Source: Shewanella amazonensis SB2B
GTDB taxonomy: Bacteria; Pseudomonadota; Gammaproteobacteria; Enterobacterales; Shewanellaceae
Length of the DNA stretch: 47,500 nt
Direction: 5' to 3'
Assembly: GCF_000015245.1 (NCBI RefSeq)
Contig: NC_008700.1
Coordinates: forward strand, 227,501 to 275,000
Positions 1-9,030 of the stretch are shown in pieces (position 1 is the stretch's first letter; the number at the start of each line of letters is the position of its first letter). Both the position numbers and the translations under genes were made by a program. The notes under the pieces were generated by a model, which did not search any database, was not told where the DNA came from, and saw only the letters and a program-made list of their open reading frames with translations.

Positions 1-1902
<1,902 letters not shown>

Positions 1903-1987
1903 ACAACCCAGATGGGTTTCAGATGGTGTAGATAGTCTTGAAGAAACCAGACTTGATTGAAGTGATAACTCAATAATACAGAATACC

Positions 1988-2063
1988 GGTCGCTTAGCTC
2001 AGCCGGGAGAGCACCTCCCTTACAAGGAGGGGGTCACTGGTTCGATCCCAGTAGCGACCACCA
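1988..2063 (+). tRNA. tRNA-Val (anticodon TAC), between 23S and 5S
   Basis: The cloverleaf is complete. The acceptor GGTCGCT pairs with AGCGACC, the anticodon stem CCTCC/GGAGG holds the loop CTTACAA (anticodon TAC, reads GTA), and the T arm is ACTGG-TTCGATC-CCAGT. Discriminator A2060 is followed by an encoded CCA at 2061-2063. It lies 85 nt after the 23S end and 64 nt before 5S, so it should be processed from the rRNA precursor. This position is unusual compared with E. coli, where distal tRNAs follow 5S. Confidence 0.95.
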
Positions 2064-2127
2064 CATTTTCTGCAAAGCAGCTTTCCGAATTGCATGTTCT
2101 TGCCCAAAGGCGAGAGCATAACGAATT

Positions 2128-2246
2128 TGCTTGGTGACAATAGCGCTCTGGTCCCACCTGATCCCATTCCGAACTCAGCAGTGAAACGGAGCAGCGCCGA
2201 TGGTAGTGTGGGGTCTCCCCATGTGAGAGTAGGTCATTGCCAAGCG
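2128..2246 (+). rRNA. 5S ribosomal RNA
   Basis: About 119 nt with the gammaproteobacterial 5S core: the ctcccacctgatcccat-type loop near 2150, ccgaactcag at about 2168, and gatggtagtgtgggg in the middle. Helix I is formed by TGCTTGG at the 5' end and CCAAGCG at the 3' end. It is the last gene of the rRNA operon and is followed directly by an intrinsic terminator. The ends are set by helix I pairing and could be off by one or two bases. Confidence 0.95.
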
Positions 2247-2262
2247 CCTAATAACACGAAGA

Positions 2263-2287
2263 GGCCACCCAAGCGGGTGGCCTTTTT
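2263..2287 (+). terminator. rRNA operon terminator
   Basis: A perfect 8-bp stem, ggccaccc/gggtggcc, with loop aagc is followed directly by TTTTT. It sits 17 nt after the 5S end and closes the rRNA operon before murB. Confidence 0.9.
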
Positions 2288-2426
2288 GCATTTCAGCTTT
2301 TTCATCTCTGTGGCTTTTAGTAACAATCAAATGCAGTTCCCACGGGTTTGGCAGTTTCTGTTTCTCGCTGATGCGTTGAATGCCACCCTTGGTTACAATG
2401 GCCTTTTATTCGTGGCGGAAAGCGGT

Positions 2427-3440
2427 ATGCCTGTTTCTCTCAAGTCCTACAACACCTTTGGTATCGATCATCATTGCGCTGAGCTTATCGAAATAGCTGA
2501 CGCAGCTGAGTTGCCAGCAATTATCCGTACCCTGGACGAGCGTGATCAGTCTTACTTTATCCTCGGTGGTGGCAGCAATGTGGTACTGACATCGGATCTC
2601 GATACCACAGTGCTGAGAATGGTAAATAAAGGAATTGAGGTAGCTGAGGACGATGCTTCCTGGCATTTAAGTGTGGCCGCCGGCGAAAACTGGCATCAAT
2701 TGGTGAGCTGGACCCTTGAAAACCAGATGCCGGGACTTGAGAATCTGGCGCTTATTCCGGGTACTGTTGGCGCGGCTCCCATCCAGAACATAGGCGCCTA
2801 CGGTGTTGAGCTGATGGATATCTGCGAGTGGGTTGAGTATTTGTCGCTGCCAGATTGCGTGACTGTCAGGCTGACCGCCGCAGAGTGCCGGTTCGACTAC
2901 CGTGATTCCATTTTTAAACACGATCTTAAGGGTAAAGCGATTATTACCCGGGTCGGTTTCAACTTACCTAAGATGTGGCAACCTAAGCTCAATTACGGCC
3001 CGCTGGCAGAGTTTGATACAGATACTGTGACGCCCGAGATGATCTACGAGCGTGTGATTGCAGTGCGTTCAGAGAAGCTGCCCGATCCTGCCAAATTAGG
3101 TAACGCTGGCAGCTTTTTCAAGAATCCTATCATTGATGCAGCATCCTTTGCCGCCATCGTAAAACAGTATCCGGACGCTGTGGCCTATGCCCTGGAAGAT
3201 GGCCGAATGAAACTGGCTGCCGGCTGGCTTATTGATAAGGCTGGCTTAAAAGGCTTTCGTCTTGGCGACGCCGGGGTACATGATAAACAGGCGTTGGTGC
3301 TGGTTAATTTCGGCGCTGCCACTGGTAAAGATATCCTGAAGCTCGCCAAACATGTCATCAATGAGGTGCATACGCGCTTTGGTGTGCAGCTTGAACCTGA
3401 GCCCAATGTGATGGGTCGATTATCACTCTTAACCGAATAA
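2427..3440 (+). CDS. murB: UDP-N-acetylmuramate dehydrogenase MurB (UDP-N-acetylenolpyruvoylglucosamine reductase)
   Basis: This cytoplasmic FAD enzyme uses NADPH to reduce UDP-GlcNAc-enolpyruvate to UDP-MurNAc in peptidoglycan precursor synthesis. The 337-residue protein has the FAD-binding GGGSN (47-51) and PGTVGAAPIQNIGAYG (111-126), then GNAGSFFKNP (225-234) and EPEPNVMG near the C terminus. Ser229 and Glu325 fall at the same numbers as the catalytic Ser229 and Glu325 of E. coli MurB, which supports the ATG at 2427. The frame stays open back to 2094, but that extension crosses the 5S gene and terminator. A possible -10 (tacaat, 2394-2399) lies just upstream, with a poor -35. birA follows after 20 nt, as in E. 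coli. Confidence 0.96.
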   Translation: MPVSLKSYNTFGIDHHCAELIEIADAAELPAIIRTLDERDQSYFILGGGSNVVLTSDLDTTVLRMVNKGIEVAEDDASWHLSVAAGENWHQLVSWTLENQMPGLENLALIPGTVGAAPIQNIGAYGVELMDICEWVEYLSLPDCVTVRLTAAECRFDYRDSIFKHDLKGKAIITRVGFNLPKMWQPKLNYGPLAEFDTDTVTPEMIYERVIAVRSEKLPDPAKLGNAGSFFKNPIIDAASFAAIVKQYPDAVAYALEDGRMKLAAGWLIDKAGLKGFRLGDAGVHDKQALVLVNFGAATGKDILKLAKHVINEVHTRFGVQLEPEPNVMGRLSLLTE

Positions 3441-3460
3441 CTCTAAACAGGGAACTGCAA

Positions 3461-4414
3461 ATGGAACAGTGGCAACGTAAACGCGACATTATTGCGATGC
3501 TGTCAACGCAGGAGTTTGTGTCAGGCGAAGCCCTTGCCGAACGACTTGGTATTTCACGTGCTGCGATCAGTAAGCATATTGATGTGCTTGAAACCTTGGG
3601 GCTCAGTATTTACAGCGTTAAAGGCCGTGGCTACAAACTGGCAACGCCGGTTTCCCTGATTGATGAATCCAGGCTCAAACAAGGTATCGAGCGCCGGTGT
3701 TTTTACTTTGATGACATTCCCAGCACCAATGCCTTTATGTTATCCCACTCAGAAGAGCTGGAAAGCGGCGATGTGTGTATAGCAGAGCACCAGTCTGCTG
3801 GACGTGGCCGAAGAGGTCGCAAATGGGTGTCTCCCTATGGCAGCCATCTGTACTTTTCCCTATTTTGGCGTTTAACCGATGGCATGAGTAAAGCTATGGG
3901 GTTGAGCCTTGTTGTTGGTTGCTCTCTTGCCAAAGTACTTAAGGACCTCGGTGTTGCAGGTATTGGACTTAAGTGGCCCAATGACGTCTATCTGGATGGT
4001 CGCAAACTTGCGGGTATTCTGGTGGAGATGAAAGGTCAGGCCGATAGCAATTGTGAGCTGATTATTGGCATAGGCGTGAATATGGCCATGCCGGATGCAC
4101 AGGGTGAAGTCATCGATCAGCCCTGGGCCGACTTGCAGGGCCTTGCCATGCCGGGTAAAACCGAGTTTGCAGTACGCTTACAACGGCAACTTCAGGCTGA
4201 CCTTGCCTTGTTCGAGCGGGAAGGACTCAAAGCTTTTTTAGAACGTTGGCAAGCATCAGATAGCTTTATTGGTAAGCCGGTTAATTTGATTATGGCAGAT
4301 AAGGTGGAAACCGGTATTTGCCGGGGCATTGATGAGCAAGGGGCCTTGCTGCTGGAGGTCGCCGGTGAGAGCAAAAGCTATATCGGTGGGGAAATCAGTT
4401 TGCGGCCAGCGTAA
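3461..4414 (+). CDS. birA: Bifunctional biotin-protein ligase / biotin operon repressor BirA
   Basis: BirA makes biotinyl-5'-AMP and transfers biotin to the acetyl-CoA carboxylase carrier protein. In the E. coli type, the holoenzyme dimer also represses biotin synthesis genes. The 317-residue protein has an N-terminal winged helix-turn-helix (about residues 5-60, with a helix around ERLGISRAAISKHI), so it is the repressor-type enzyme. The adenylate-binding loop GRGRRG is at 114-119 and KWPND at 171-175, where Lys171 corresponds to the biotin/ATP lysine. It starts 20 nt after murB, which suggests co-transcription, and is followed by a terminator. Confidence 0.96.
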   Translation: MEQWQRKRDIIAMLSTQEFVSGEALAERLGISRAAISKHIDVLETLGLSIYSVKGRGYKLATPVSLIDESRLKQGIERRCFYFDDIPSTNAFMLSHSEELESGDVCIAEHQSAGRGRRGRKWVSPYGSHLYFSLFWRLTDGMSKAMGLSLVVGCSLAKVLKDLGVAGIGLKWPNDVYLDGRKLAGILVEMKGQADSNCELIIGIGVNMAMPDAQGEVIDQPWADLQGLAMPGKTEFAVRLQRQLQADLALFEREGLKAFLERWQASDSFIGKPVNLIMADKVETGICRGIDEQGALLLEVAGESKSYIGGEISLRPA

Positions 4415-4431
4415 CACCCATTGAGCCAGAT

Positions 4432-4470
4432 AATGCCGACCAAGCCTATATCCGCTGGTCGGCATTTTTT
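4432..4470 (+). terminator. Terminator of murB-birA
   Basis: An 11-bp perfect stem, aatgccgacca/tggtcggcatt, with a 13-nt loop ends in a T run (to 4470). It lies between the converging birA and coaA ends. The minus-strand side lacks a T tract, so it mainly serves birA. Confidence 0.8.
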
Positions 4471-4475
4471 ATGGT

Positions 4476-5423
4476 TCATTTACGCAGCAGTACCCGATTC
4501 ATCAAATGATCGGCGCCTTTGCGCAGGATAAGATGTGCCCGTTCGCGGGTAGGCTGGATATTCATGCGCAAGTTGGGACCGTTGATACCGTCCCAAATTT
4601 GCGAGGCTGTTTCAGTGGCTTGTGTGTCATTCAAACTGGCGTAATGGCGGAAGTAGGAATTTTCATCTGCGAAGGCACTGCTTCTGAATTGCAGGAAGCG
4701 TTCGATATACCAGGACTTCAGTAAAGACTCATCTGCATCCACATAAATAGAGAAATCGACAAAGTCGGACACAAAGGGCCTGCGGATATCCACTGGTGAG
4801 TCGAGACCGGTTTGCAAGACGTTTAAGCCTTCAAGGATCAATATGTCCGGCTTTTGGATGACTTGCCGCTCATAGGGCAAGCGGTCGTAGATGATGTGAG
4901 AATACAGCGGTACTTCAACACGTTCGGCGCCGGACTTTACTGCAGAAACGAAGTCAATCAGCATCTTGGTGTCGTAACTCTCGGGAAAGCCTTTACGCTG
5001 CAGCAATCCTTTACGCTTGAGTTCAGTCAGTGGATACAGAAAACCGTCGGTGGTGACCAGGTCAACCTTGGGATGCTCGGGCCATTGCTTCAACAATGCC
5101 TGCAGGATACGGGCGGTGGTGCTTTTCCCCACGGCCACACTGCCAGCGATACTGATGACGTAAGGGCTATCAGGTTGCTTGTTGCCCAGGAACTGATTCA
5201 ACACCAGGCCGCGCTGTTGACGCGCACCGACGATGAGGTTGAGCAGTCTGCTAAGGGGCAGATAAATGTCGGTTACTTCAGACAGGGAAATGCGTTCGTT
5301 AATACCGCGCAACCGCGTCAGGTCGGCCTCGCTCAGTGTCAGGGGAACGGAGTTTCTCAACTCTGCCCAGCGCGCTCGGTCGAAGTCGAGATAAAGCGCT
5401 TCTTGCGTCTGGTTATTAATCAT
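4476..5423 (-). CDS. coaA: Type I pantothenate kinase CoaA
   Basis: CoaA phosphorylates pantothenate with ATP, the first and feedback-controlled step of coenzyme A synthesis, in the cytoplasm. The 315-residue product matches the prokaryotic type I family (E. coli, 316). The P-loop GSVAVGKST is at 94-102, followed by TTDGFLYP and SYD, which belong to the substrate site. It reads towards birA and ends 5 nt past the birA terminator. The start at 5423 is preceded by GAGGAA at good spacing. In E. coli too, birA and coaA lie next to the tRNA-tufB operon. Confidence 0.96.
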   Translation of the reverse strand: MINNQTQEALYLDFDRARWAELRNSVPLTLSEADLTRLRGINERISLSEVTDIYLPLSRLLNLIVGARQQRGLVLNQFLGNKQPDSPYVISIAGSVAVGKSTTARILQALLKQWPEHPKVDLVTTDGFLYPLTELKRKGLLQRKGFPESYDTKMLIDFVSAVKSGAERVEVPLYSHIIYDRLPYERQVIQKPDILILEGLNVLQTGLDSPVDIRRPFVSDFVDFSIYVDADESLLKSWYIERFLQFRSSAFADENSYFRHYASLNDTQATETASQIWDGINGPNLRMNIQPTRERAHLILRKGADHLMNRVLLRK

Positions 5424-5448
5424 TCAAATTCCTCGCCTTAGGCTGCGC

Positions 5449-5477
5449 ACAGTACAACAGCTATGGTGCTTTAACAA
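5449..5477 (-). promoter_or_regulatory. Candidate coaA promoter
   Basis: On the minus strand TTGTTA (5472-5477) is separated by 17 bp from TACTGT (5449-5454), upstream of the coaA start. The -35 is fair and the -10 weak. Confidence 0.35.
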
Positions 5478-5588
5478 TAGTTCAACGGCTTTTGTGCACT
5501 GACAGAAGCAATTTGTCATAGGCAGTGTAAATTGGCGTGCAAAAAAGCGCCGCTTGGCATTTTTTTTGGTTGAAATTCGATTTTTCTA

Positions 5589-5617
5589 TTGCAACCCAAG
5601 CCACATTTACCTAATAT
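5589..5617 (+). promoter_or_regulatory. Promoter of the tRNA-tuf operon
   Basis: TTGCAA (5589-5594), a 17-bp spacer and TAATAT (5612-5617) are followed by the discriminator ccgctacc. Transcription should start near 5624, just before tRNA-Thr. This is a strong sigma-70 pattern. Confidence 0.75.
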
Positions 5618-5635
5618 CCGCTACCGAAATGACAT

Positions 5636-5711
<76 letters not shown>

Positions 5712-5718
5712 TTTTCTT

Positions 5719-5803
5719 GGAGGGGTTCCCGAGTGGCCAAAGGGATCAGACTGTAAATCTGACGGCTCCGCCTTCGAAGGTTCGAATCCTTCTCCCTCCA
5801 CCA
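5719..5803 (+). tRNA. tRNA-Tyr (anticodon GTA)
   Basis: An 85-nt class II tRNA with a long variable arm. Acceptor GGAGGGG pairs with the CTCCCTCC end, the anticodon loop CTGTAAA gives GTA, and CCA is encoded. It starts 7 nt after tRNA-Thr. Confidence 0.97.
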
Positions 5804-5838
5804 TTTTCTAGGTACTAGGTAGCCTACAGTTAGGTTGC

Positions 5839-5912
5839 GCGGGCATCGTATAATGGTATTACTCCAGCCTTCCAAGCTGATAACGCGGGTTCGATTCCCG
5901 CTGCCCGCTCCA
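5839..5912 (+). tRNA. tRNA-Gly (anticodon TCC)
   Basis: Acceptor GCGGGCA/TGCCCGC, discriminator T and encoded CCA. The anticodon loop CTTCCAA gives TCC, which reads GGA and GGG. Confidence 0.97.
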
Positions 5913-5925
5913 AAATGTAAGAGAT

Positions 5926-6001
<76 letters not shown>

Positions 6002-6039
6002 GCCTCTCTTAACATGCTGCCTTTTATCTAAACAAACGG

Positions 6040-6070
6040 TTCGATGTCATTTGATGGCATCGGATTTTTT
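6040..6070 (+). terminator. Terminator-like hairpin between the tRNA cluster and tuf
   Basis: An 11-bp stem (6040-6050 with 6054-6064, two G-T wobbles) has the 3-nt loop ttg and is followed directly by TTTTTT. It lies 38 nt after the last tRNA and 47 nt before tuf. It could end part of the tRNA transcripts and lower the tuf share. No strong second promoter is visible between it and tuf. Confidence 0.6.
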
Positions 6071-6117
6071 CTATATGCAGGTTTTCATCACCAAGACTCT
6101 TGGATTGAGGCAATACC

Positions 6118-7302
6118 ATGGCTAAAGCTAAATTCGAACGTACTAAACCCCACGTAAACGTGGGCACCATCGGTCACGTTGACCATGGTAAAACCACTCT
6201 GACCGCTGCTATCTCTCACGTACTGGCTAAGACCTACGGTGGTGAGGCGAAGGACTTCTCTCAGATCGATAACGCCCCAGAAGAGCGTGAGCGTGGTATT
6301 ACCATCAACACCTCTCACATCGAGTACGACACTCCTACTCGTCACTACGCCCACGTAGACTGCCCAGGCCACGCTGACTATGTTAAAAACATGATCACCG
6401 GTGCTGCCCAGATGGACGGCGCTATCCTGGTAGTAGCTGCGACTGACGGCCCAATGCCACAGACTCGTGAGCACATCCTGCTGTCTCGTCAGGTAGGTGT
6501 ACCTTTCATCATCGTGTTCATGAACAAGTGTGACATGGTAGATGACGAAGAGCTGCTGGAACTGGTAGAGATGGAAGTTCGTGAACTGCTGTCTGAATAC
6601 GACTTCCCAGGTGATGACCTGCCAGTAATTCAGGGTTCTGCTCTGAAAGCTCTGGAAGGCGACGCTGCATGGGAAGGCAAGATCATCGAGCTGGCCGAGG
6701 CCCTGGATTCTTACATCCCTGAGCCAGAGCGTGCTATCGACAAAGCATTCCTGATGCCAATCGAAGACGTATTCTCTATCTCTGGCCGTGGTACAGTAGT
6801 AACCGGTCGTGTAGAGCGCGGTATCATCAAAGTTGGTGAAGAAGTAGAAATCGTAGGTATCAAAGATACCACCAAGACTACCTGTACCGGCGTAGAAATG
6901 TTCCGTAAGCTGCTGGACGAAGGTCGTGCCGGTGAGAACTGCGGTATCCTGCTGCGTGGTACCAAGCGTGATGAAGTAGAGCGTGGTCAGGTTCTGTCCA
7001 AGCCAGGCACCATCAAGCCACACACCAAGTTTGAATCAGAAGTATACGTACTGTCTAAAGAAGAAGGTGGTCGTCACACTCCATTCTTCAAAGGCTACCG
7101 TCCACAGTTCTACTTCCGTACAACTGACGTGACCGGTACCATCGAACTGCCAGAAGGCGTAGAGATGGTAATGCCAGGCGACAACATCAAGATGGTTGTT
7201 ACCCTGATTTGCCCAATCGCGATGGACGAAGGCCTGCGCTTCGCTATCCGTGAAGGCGGCCGCACAGTAGGTGCTGGTGTAGTAGCCAAGATCCACGAGT
7301 AA
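6118..7302 (+). CDS. tuf: Elongation factor Tu, copy 1 (tufB position)
   Basis: This GTPase delivers aminoacyl-tRNA to the ribosomal A site in the cytoplasm. The protein has 394 residues with G1 GHVDHGKT at 19-26, G3 DCPGH at 81-85 and G4 NKCD at 136-139, followed by the two beta-barrel domains. The ATG start lies after a weak gagg-type site. It is last in the tRNA-Thr/Tyr/Gly/Thr operon, which matches the E. coli tufB position. The protein is identical to that of the second copy at 22844-24028, and codon choice is strongly biased towards highly expressed genes. Confidence 0.99.
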   Translation: MAKAKFERTKPHVNVGTIGHVDHGKTTLTAAISHVLAKTYGGEAKDFSQIDNAPEERERGITINTSHIEYDTPTRHYAHVDCPGHADYVKNMITGAAQMDGAILVVAATDGPMPQTREHILLSRQVGVPFIIVFMNKCDMVDDEELLELVEMEVRELLSEYDFPGDDLPVIQGSALKALEGDAAWEGKIIELAEALDSYIPEPERAIDKAFLMPIEDVFSISGRGTVVTGRVERGIIKVGEEVEIVGIKDTTKTTCTGVEMFRKLLDEGRAGENCGILLRGTKRDEVERGQVLSKPGTIKPHTKFESEVYVLSKEEGGRHTPFFKGYRPQFYFRTTDVTGTIELPEGVEMVMPGDNIKMVVTLICPIAMDEGLRFAIREGGRTVGAGVVAKIHE

Positions 7303-7343
7303 TCTCGTAGACTTGGAAGAAGGCGACCTTAGGGTCGCCTTTT
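6118..7343 (+). repeat. tuf duplicate, unit 1 (partner 22844-24069)
   Basis: The two tuf copies are collinear. I see only the start codon (ATG here, GTG there) and three synonymous differences, at 6270, 6711 and 7234. Identity continues 41 nt past the stop through the terminator stem-loop and ends at about 7343. Sequence upstream of the start codon is unrelated. Confidence 0.95.
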
Positions 7344-7350
7344 GTTTTTT
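7321..7350 (+). terminator. Terminator of the tRNA-tuf operon
   Basis: Stem aggcgacc/ggtcgcct with loop ttag, then tttgtttttt. The stem-loop is identical to that after the second tuf gene. Confidence 0.9.
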
Positions 7351-7399
7351 CAAAGTACAATAAACTTGATTCACAGCGGCTTAACCGGGAGTTGTGGCC

Positions 7400-7428
7400 T
7401 TGCTAAGCAAGCTGAATAAGAATACAAT
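7400..7428 (+). promoter_or_regulatory. secE-nusG promoter
   Basis: TTGCTA (7400-7405), a 17-bp spacer and TACAAT (7423-7428). The predicted start near 7436 leaves an untranslated leader of about 110 nt before secE. Confidence 0.7.
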
Positions 7429-7546
7429 CTATGGCCGATTTTTGAGCCCCGAGCCGATGAAAAGGTATCTTTAAGGGGAAATTCGGACAGGCGGATCCCG
7501 GAAGGGGATACCTAGCTCAGGCCGTAGTGAGTAACGGAATTAACCG

Positions 7547-7918
7547 ATGACGACAAATACTGAAAACCAGGGCAGTTCTCTGGATATCGTAAAGTGGGGC
7601 ATAGCCATACTGCTGCTGGCAGCTGCCGTAGTGGGTAACCAGATGTACAGCGAGGCCAGCGTGGTCGTGCGTGCTCTGGGTGTGATCGTGGCCTTTGCTA
7701 TTGCCGGATTTATTGCTCTGCAGACCGTGAAAGGAAAGCAGGCGCTGGCATTTGCCCGTGAGTCTCACATCGAAGTGAAAAAAGTGGTTTGGCCTACCCG
7801 TCAGGAAGCCTTGAACACCACCTTCATCGTGCTGGCCGCAACCGCCGTACTGGCACTGATCCTCTGGGGTCTGGATGCGTTGCTGCTGAAAATCGTTAAT
7901 TTGATCACCGGTGTATAA
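7547..7918 (+). CDS. secE: Preprotein translocase subunit SecE
   Basis: SecE is the clamp subunit of the SecYEG channel in the inner membrane and holds SecY together. The 123-residue protein has three hydrophobic helices (about 16-34, 38-58 and 94-118), as in the E. coli form. The conserved amphipathic segment EVKKVVWPTRQEA precedes the last helix. It is the first gene of a two-gene operon with nusG, which starts 4 nt after its stop. The Shine-Dalgarno site is weak (cgga). SecY is encoded at 33548-34888. Confidence 0.97.
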   Translation: MTTNTENQGSSLDIVKWGIAILLLAAAVVGNQMYSEASVVVRALGVIVAFAIAGFIALQTVKGKQALAFARESHIEVKKVVWPTRQEALNTTFIVLAATAVLALILWGLDALLLKIVNLITGV

Positions 7919-7922
7919 CTCG

Positions 7923-8474
7923 ATGACTGAAGCTAAAGAAGCAAAGAAAAGATGGTATGTGGTACAGGCTTTCTCTGGTTATGAGGGGCGTGTAGCCAAG
8001 TCTCTGGTCGAGCACATCAAGATGCACGGCATGGAGCAATATTTCGGTGAAGTGCTGGTGCCTACCGAAGAAGTGGTAGAAATGCGTGCGGGTCAGCGTC
8101 GCAAGAGCGAGCGTAAGTTTTTCCCCGGCTACGTTTTGGTGCAAATGGAAATGAACGATGATTCCTGGCACTTGGTGAAAAGCATCCCTCGCGTGATGGG
8201 CTTTATCGGCGGTACTTCAGACCGTCCGGCGCCTATCACTGACCGTGAAGCCGATGCCATCCTGCGTCGTCTGCAGGAAACCACAGAGTCTCCGACTCAT
8301 CGCGTTATGTACGAACCCGGTGAAGTTGTGCGTGTGGTCGATGGCCCATTCGCTGATTTCAACGGTACCGTAGAAGAAGTGGATTATGACAAGAGCCGCG
8401 TAAAAGTGTCTGTTATGATCTTCGGCCGTTCTACACCGGTAGAATTGGACTTTAATCAGGTTGAAAAAAGCTGA
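7923..8474 (+). CDS. nusG: Transcription termination/antitermination factor NusG
   Basis: NusG binds RNA polymerase. Its N-terminal domain suppresses pausing, and its C-terminal KOW domain contacts Rho or ribosomal protein S10. The 183-residue protein opens with KRWYVVQAFSGYE (NGN domain, about 9-120) and closes with a KOW domain (about 130-183, PGEVVRVVDGPFADFNG). The ATG at 7923 is chosen because it gives the family length and lies just past the secE stop. An in-frame ATG at 7911 would overlap secE and add four residues. Confidence 0.97.
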   Translation: MTEAKEAKKRWYVVQAFSGYEGRVAKSLVEHIKMHGMEQYFGEVLVPTEEVVEMRAGQRRKSERKFFPGYVLVQMEMNDDSWHLVKSIPRVMGFIGGTSDRPAPITDREADAILRRLQETTESPTHRVMYEPGEVVRVVDGPFADFNGTVEEVDYDKSRVKVSVMIFGRSTPVELDFNQVEKS

Positions 8475-8496
8475 TTAAATAAAATACAAAATCCGT

Positions 8497-8525
8497 TTGG
8501 CAACGGGTGCGGATTTCTATATAAT
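8497..8525 (+). promoter_or_regulatory. rplK-rplA promoter, with the -10 inside an inverted repeat
   Basis: TTGGCA (8497-8502), a 17-bp spacer and a perfect TATAAT (8520-8525). The -10 spans the loop and right arm of the hairpin at 8501-8537. Transcription should start near 8532, inside the right arm, so promoter-made RNA cannot fold the hairpin. Confidence 0.85.
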
Positions 8526-8540
8526 CCGCACCCGTTGTTT
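8501..8540 (+). terminator. Hairpin after nusG overlapping the rplK promoter
   Basis: A perfect 15-bp inverted repeat, 8501-8515 with 8523-8537, has the 7-nt loop tctatat and is followed by ttttc. Only transcripts reading through from secE-nusG contain both arms. It may end that operon, though the T tract is short. Confidence 0.55.
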
Positions 8541-8597
8541 TCGGGGAGCCCCTCGCATGTTGCTTGGAGCGTTTGAACCCAAACTGAGGAAAATCAG

Positions 8598-9026
8598 ATG
8601 GCAAAGAAAATTGAAGCTTATATTAAGCTGCAAGTAAAATCCGGATCTGCAAACCCTTCACCACCAGTTGGTCCAGCTCTGGGTCAAAAAGGTGTGAACA
8701 TCATGGAATTCTGTAAAGCGTTCAACGCCCGTACAGAAAAAATGGAAAAGGGCATGCCTATCCCTGTAGTGATCACTGTGTACAGCGATCGCTCATTCAC
8801 TTTCGAAACCAAGACGCCTCCAGCTTCGTTCCTGCTCAAGCAGGCTGCTGGCCTGAAATCAGGTTCTAGCCGTCCTAACACCCAGAAAGTGGGTACTATC
8901 AAGCGTGCAAAAGTTCAGGAAATCGCTGAGCTGAAAGCAGCTGACATGACTGGTGCTGACGTTGAAGCGATGACTCGCTCAATCGAAGGTACTGCACGTT
9001 CAATGGGCTTGGTAGTAGAGGACTAA
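8598..9026 (+). CDS. rplK: 50S ribosomal protein L11
   Basis: L11 binds the GTPase-associated centre of 23S rRNA (its target starts near base 48 of this window) and is needed for RelA activation on stalled ribosomes. The 142-residue protein matches E. coli in length. The N-terminal domain has the proline-rich PSPPVGPALGQKGVNI near residues 20-36. The ATG follows gagga. It is co-transcribed with rplA after a 4-nt gap. In E. coli L1 represses this mRNA; I did not model the L1 target here. Confidence 0.99.
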   Translation: MAKKIEAYIKLQVKSGSANPSPPVGPALGQKGVNIMEFCKAFNARTEKMEKGMPIPVVITVYSDRSFTFETKTPPASFLLKQAAGLKSGSSRPNTQKVGTIKRAKVQEIAELKAADMTGADVEAMTRSIEGTARSMGLVVED

Positions 9027-9030
9027 TAGA

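Noticed and set aside
2094..2426. N-terminal extension of murB by 111 codons
   Set aside because: It would translate 5S rRNA and its terminator. The start at 2427 puts the catalytic Ser229 and Glu325 at E. coli numbers.
5541..5575. Terminator-like a-rich/t-rich segment before the tRNA operon
   Set aside because: The arms around gcgccgcttggc pair poorly and no gene ends on the plus strand here; it is probably just AT-rich promoter upstream sequence.
6088..7023. 311-codon frame antisense to tuf
   Set aside because: Long antisense frames appear throughout the highly expressed genes (also about 427 and 388 codons against rpoB and 360 against rpoC). They follow from strong codon bias that avoids stops on the other strand; their products are His/Gln/Val-rich without a family resemblance.
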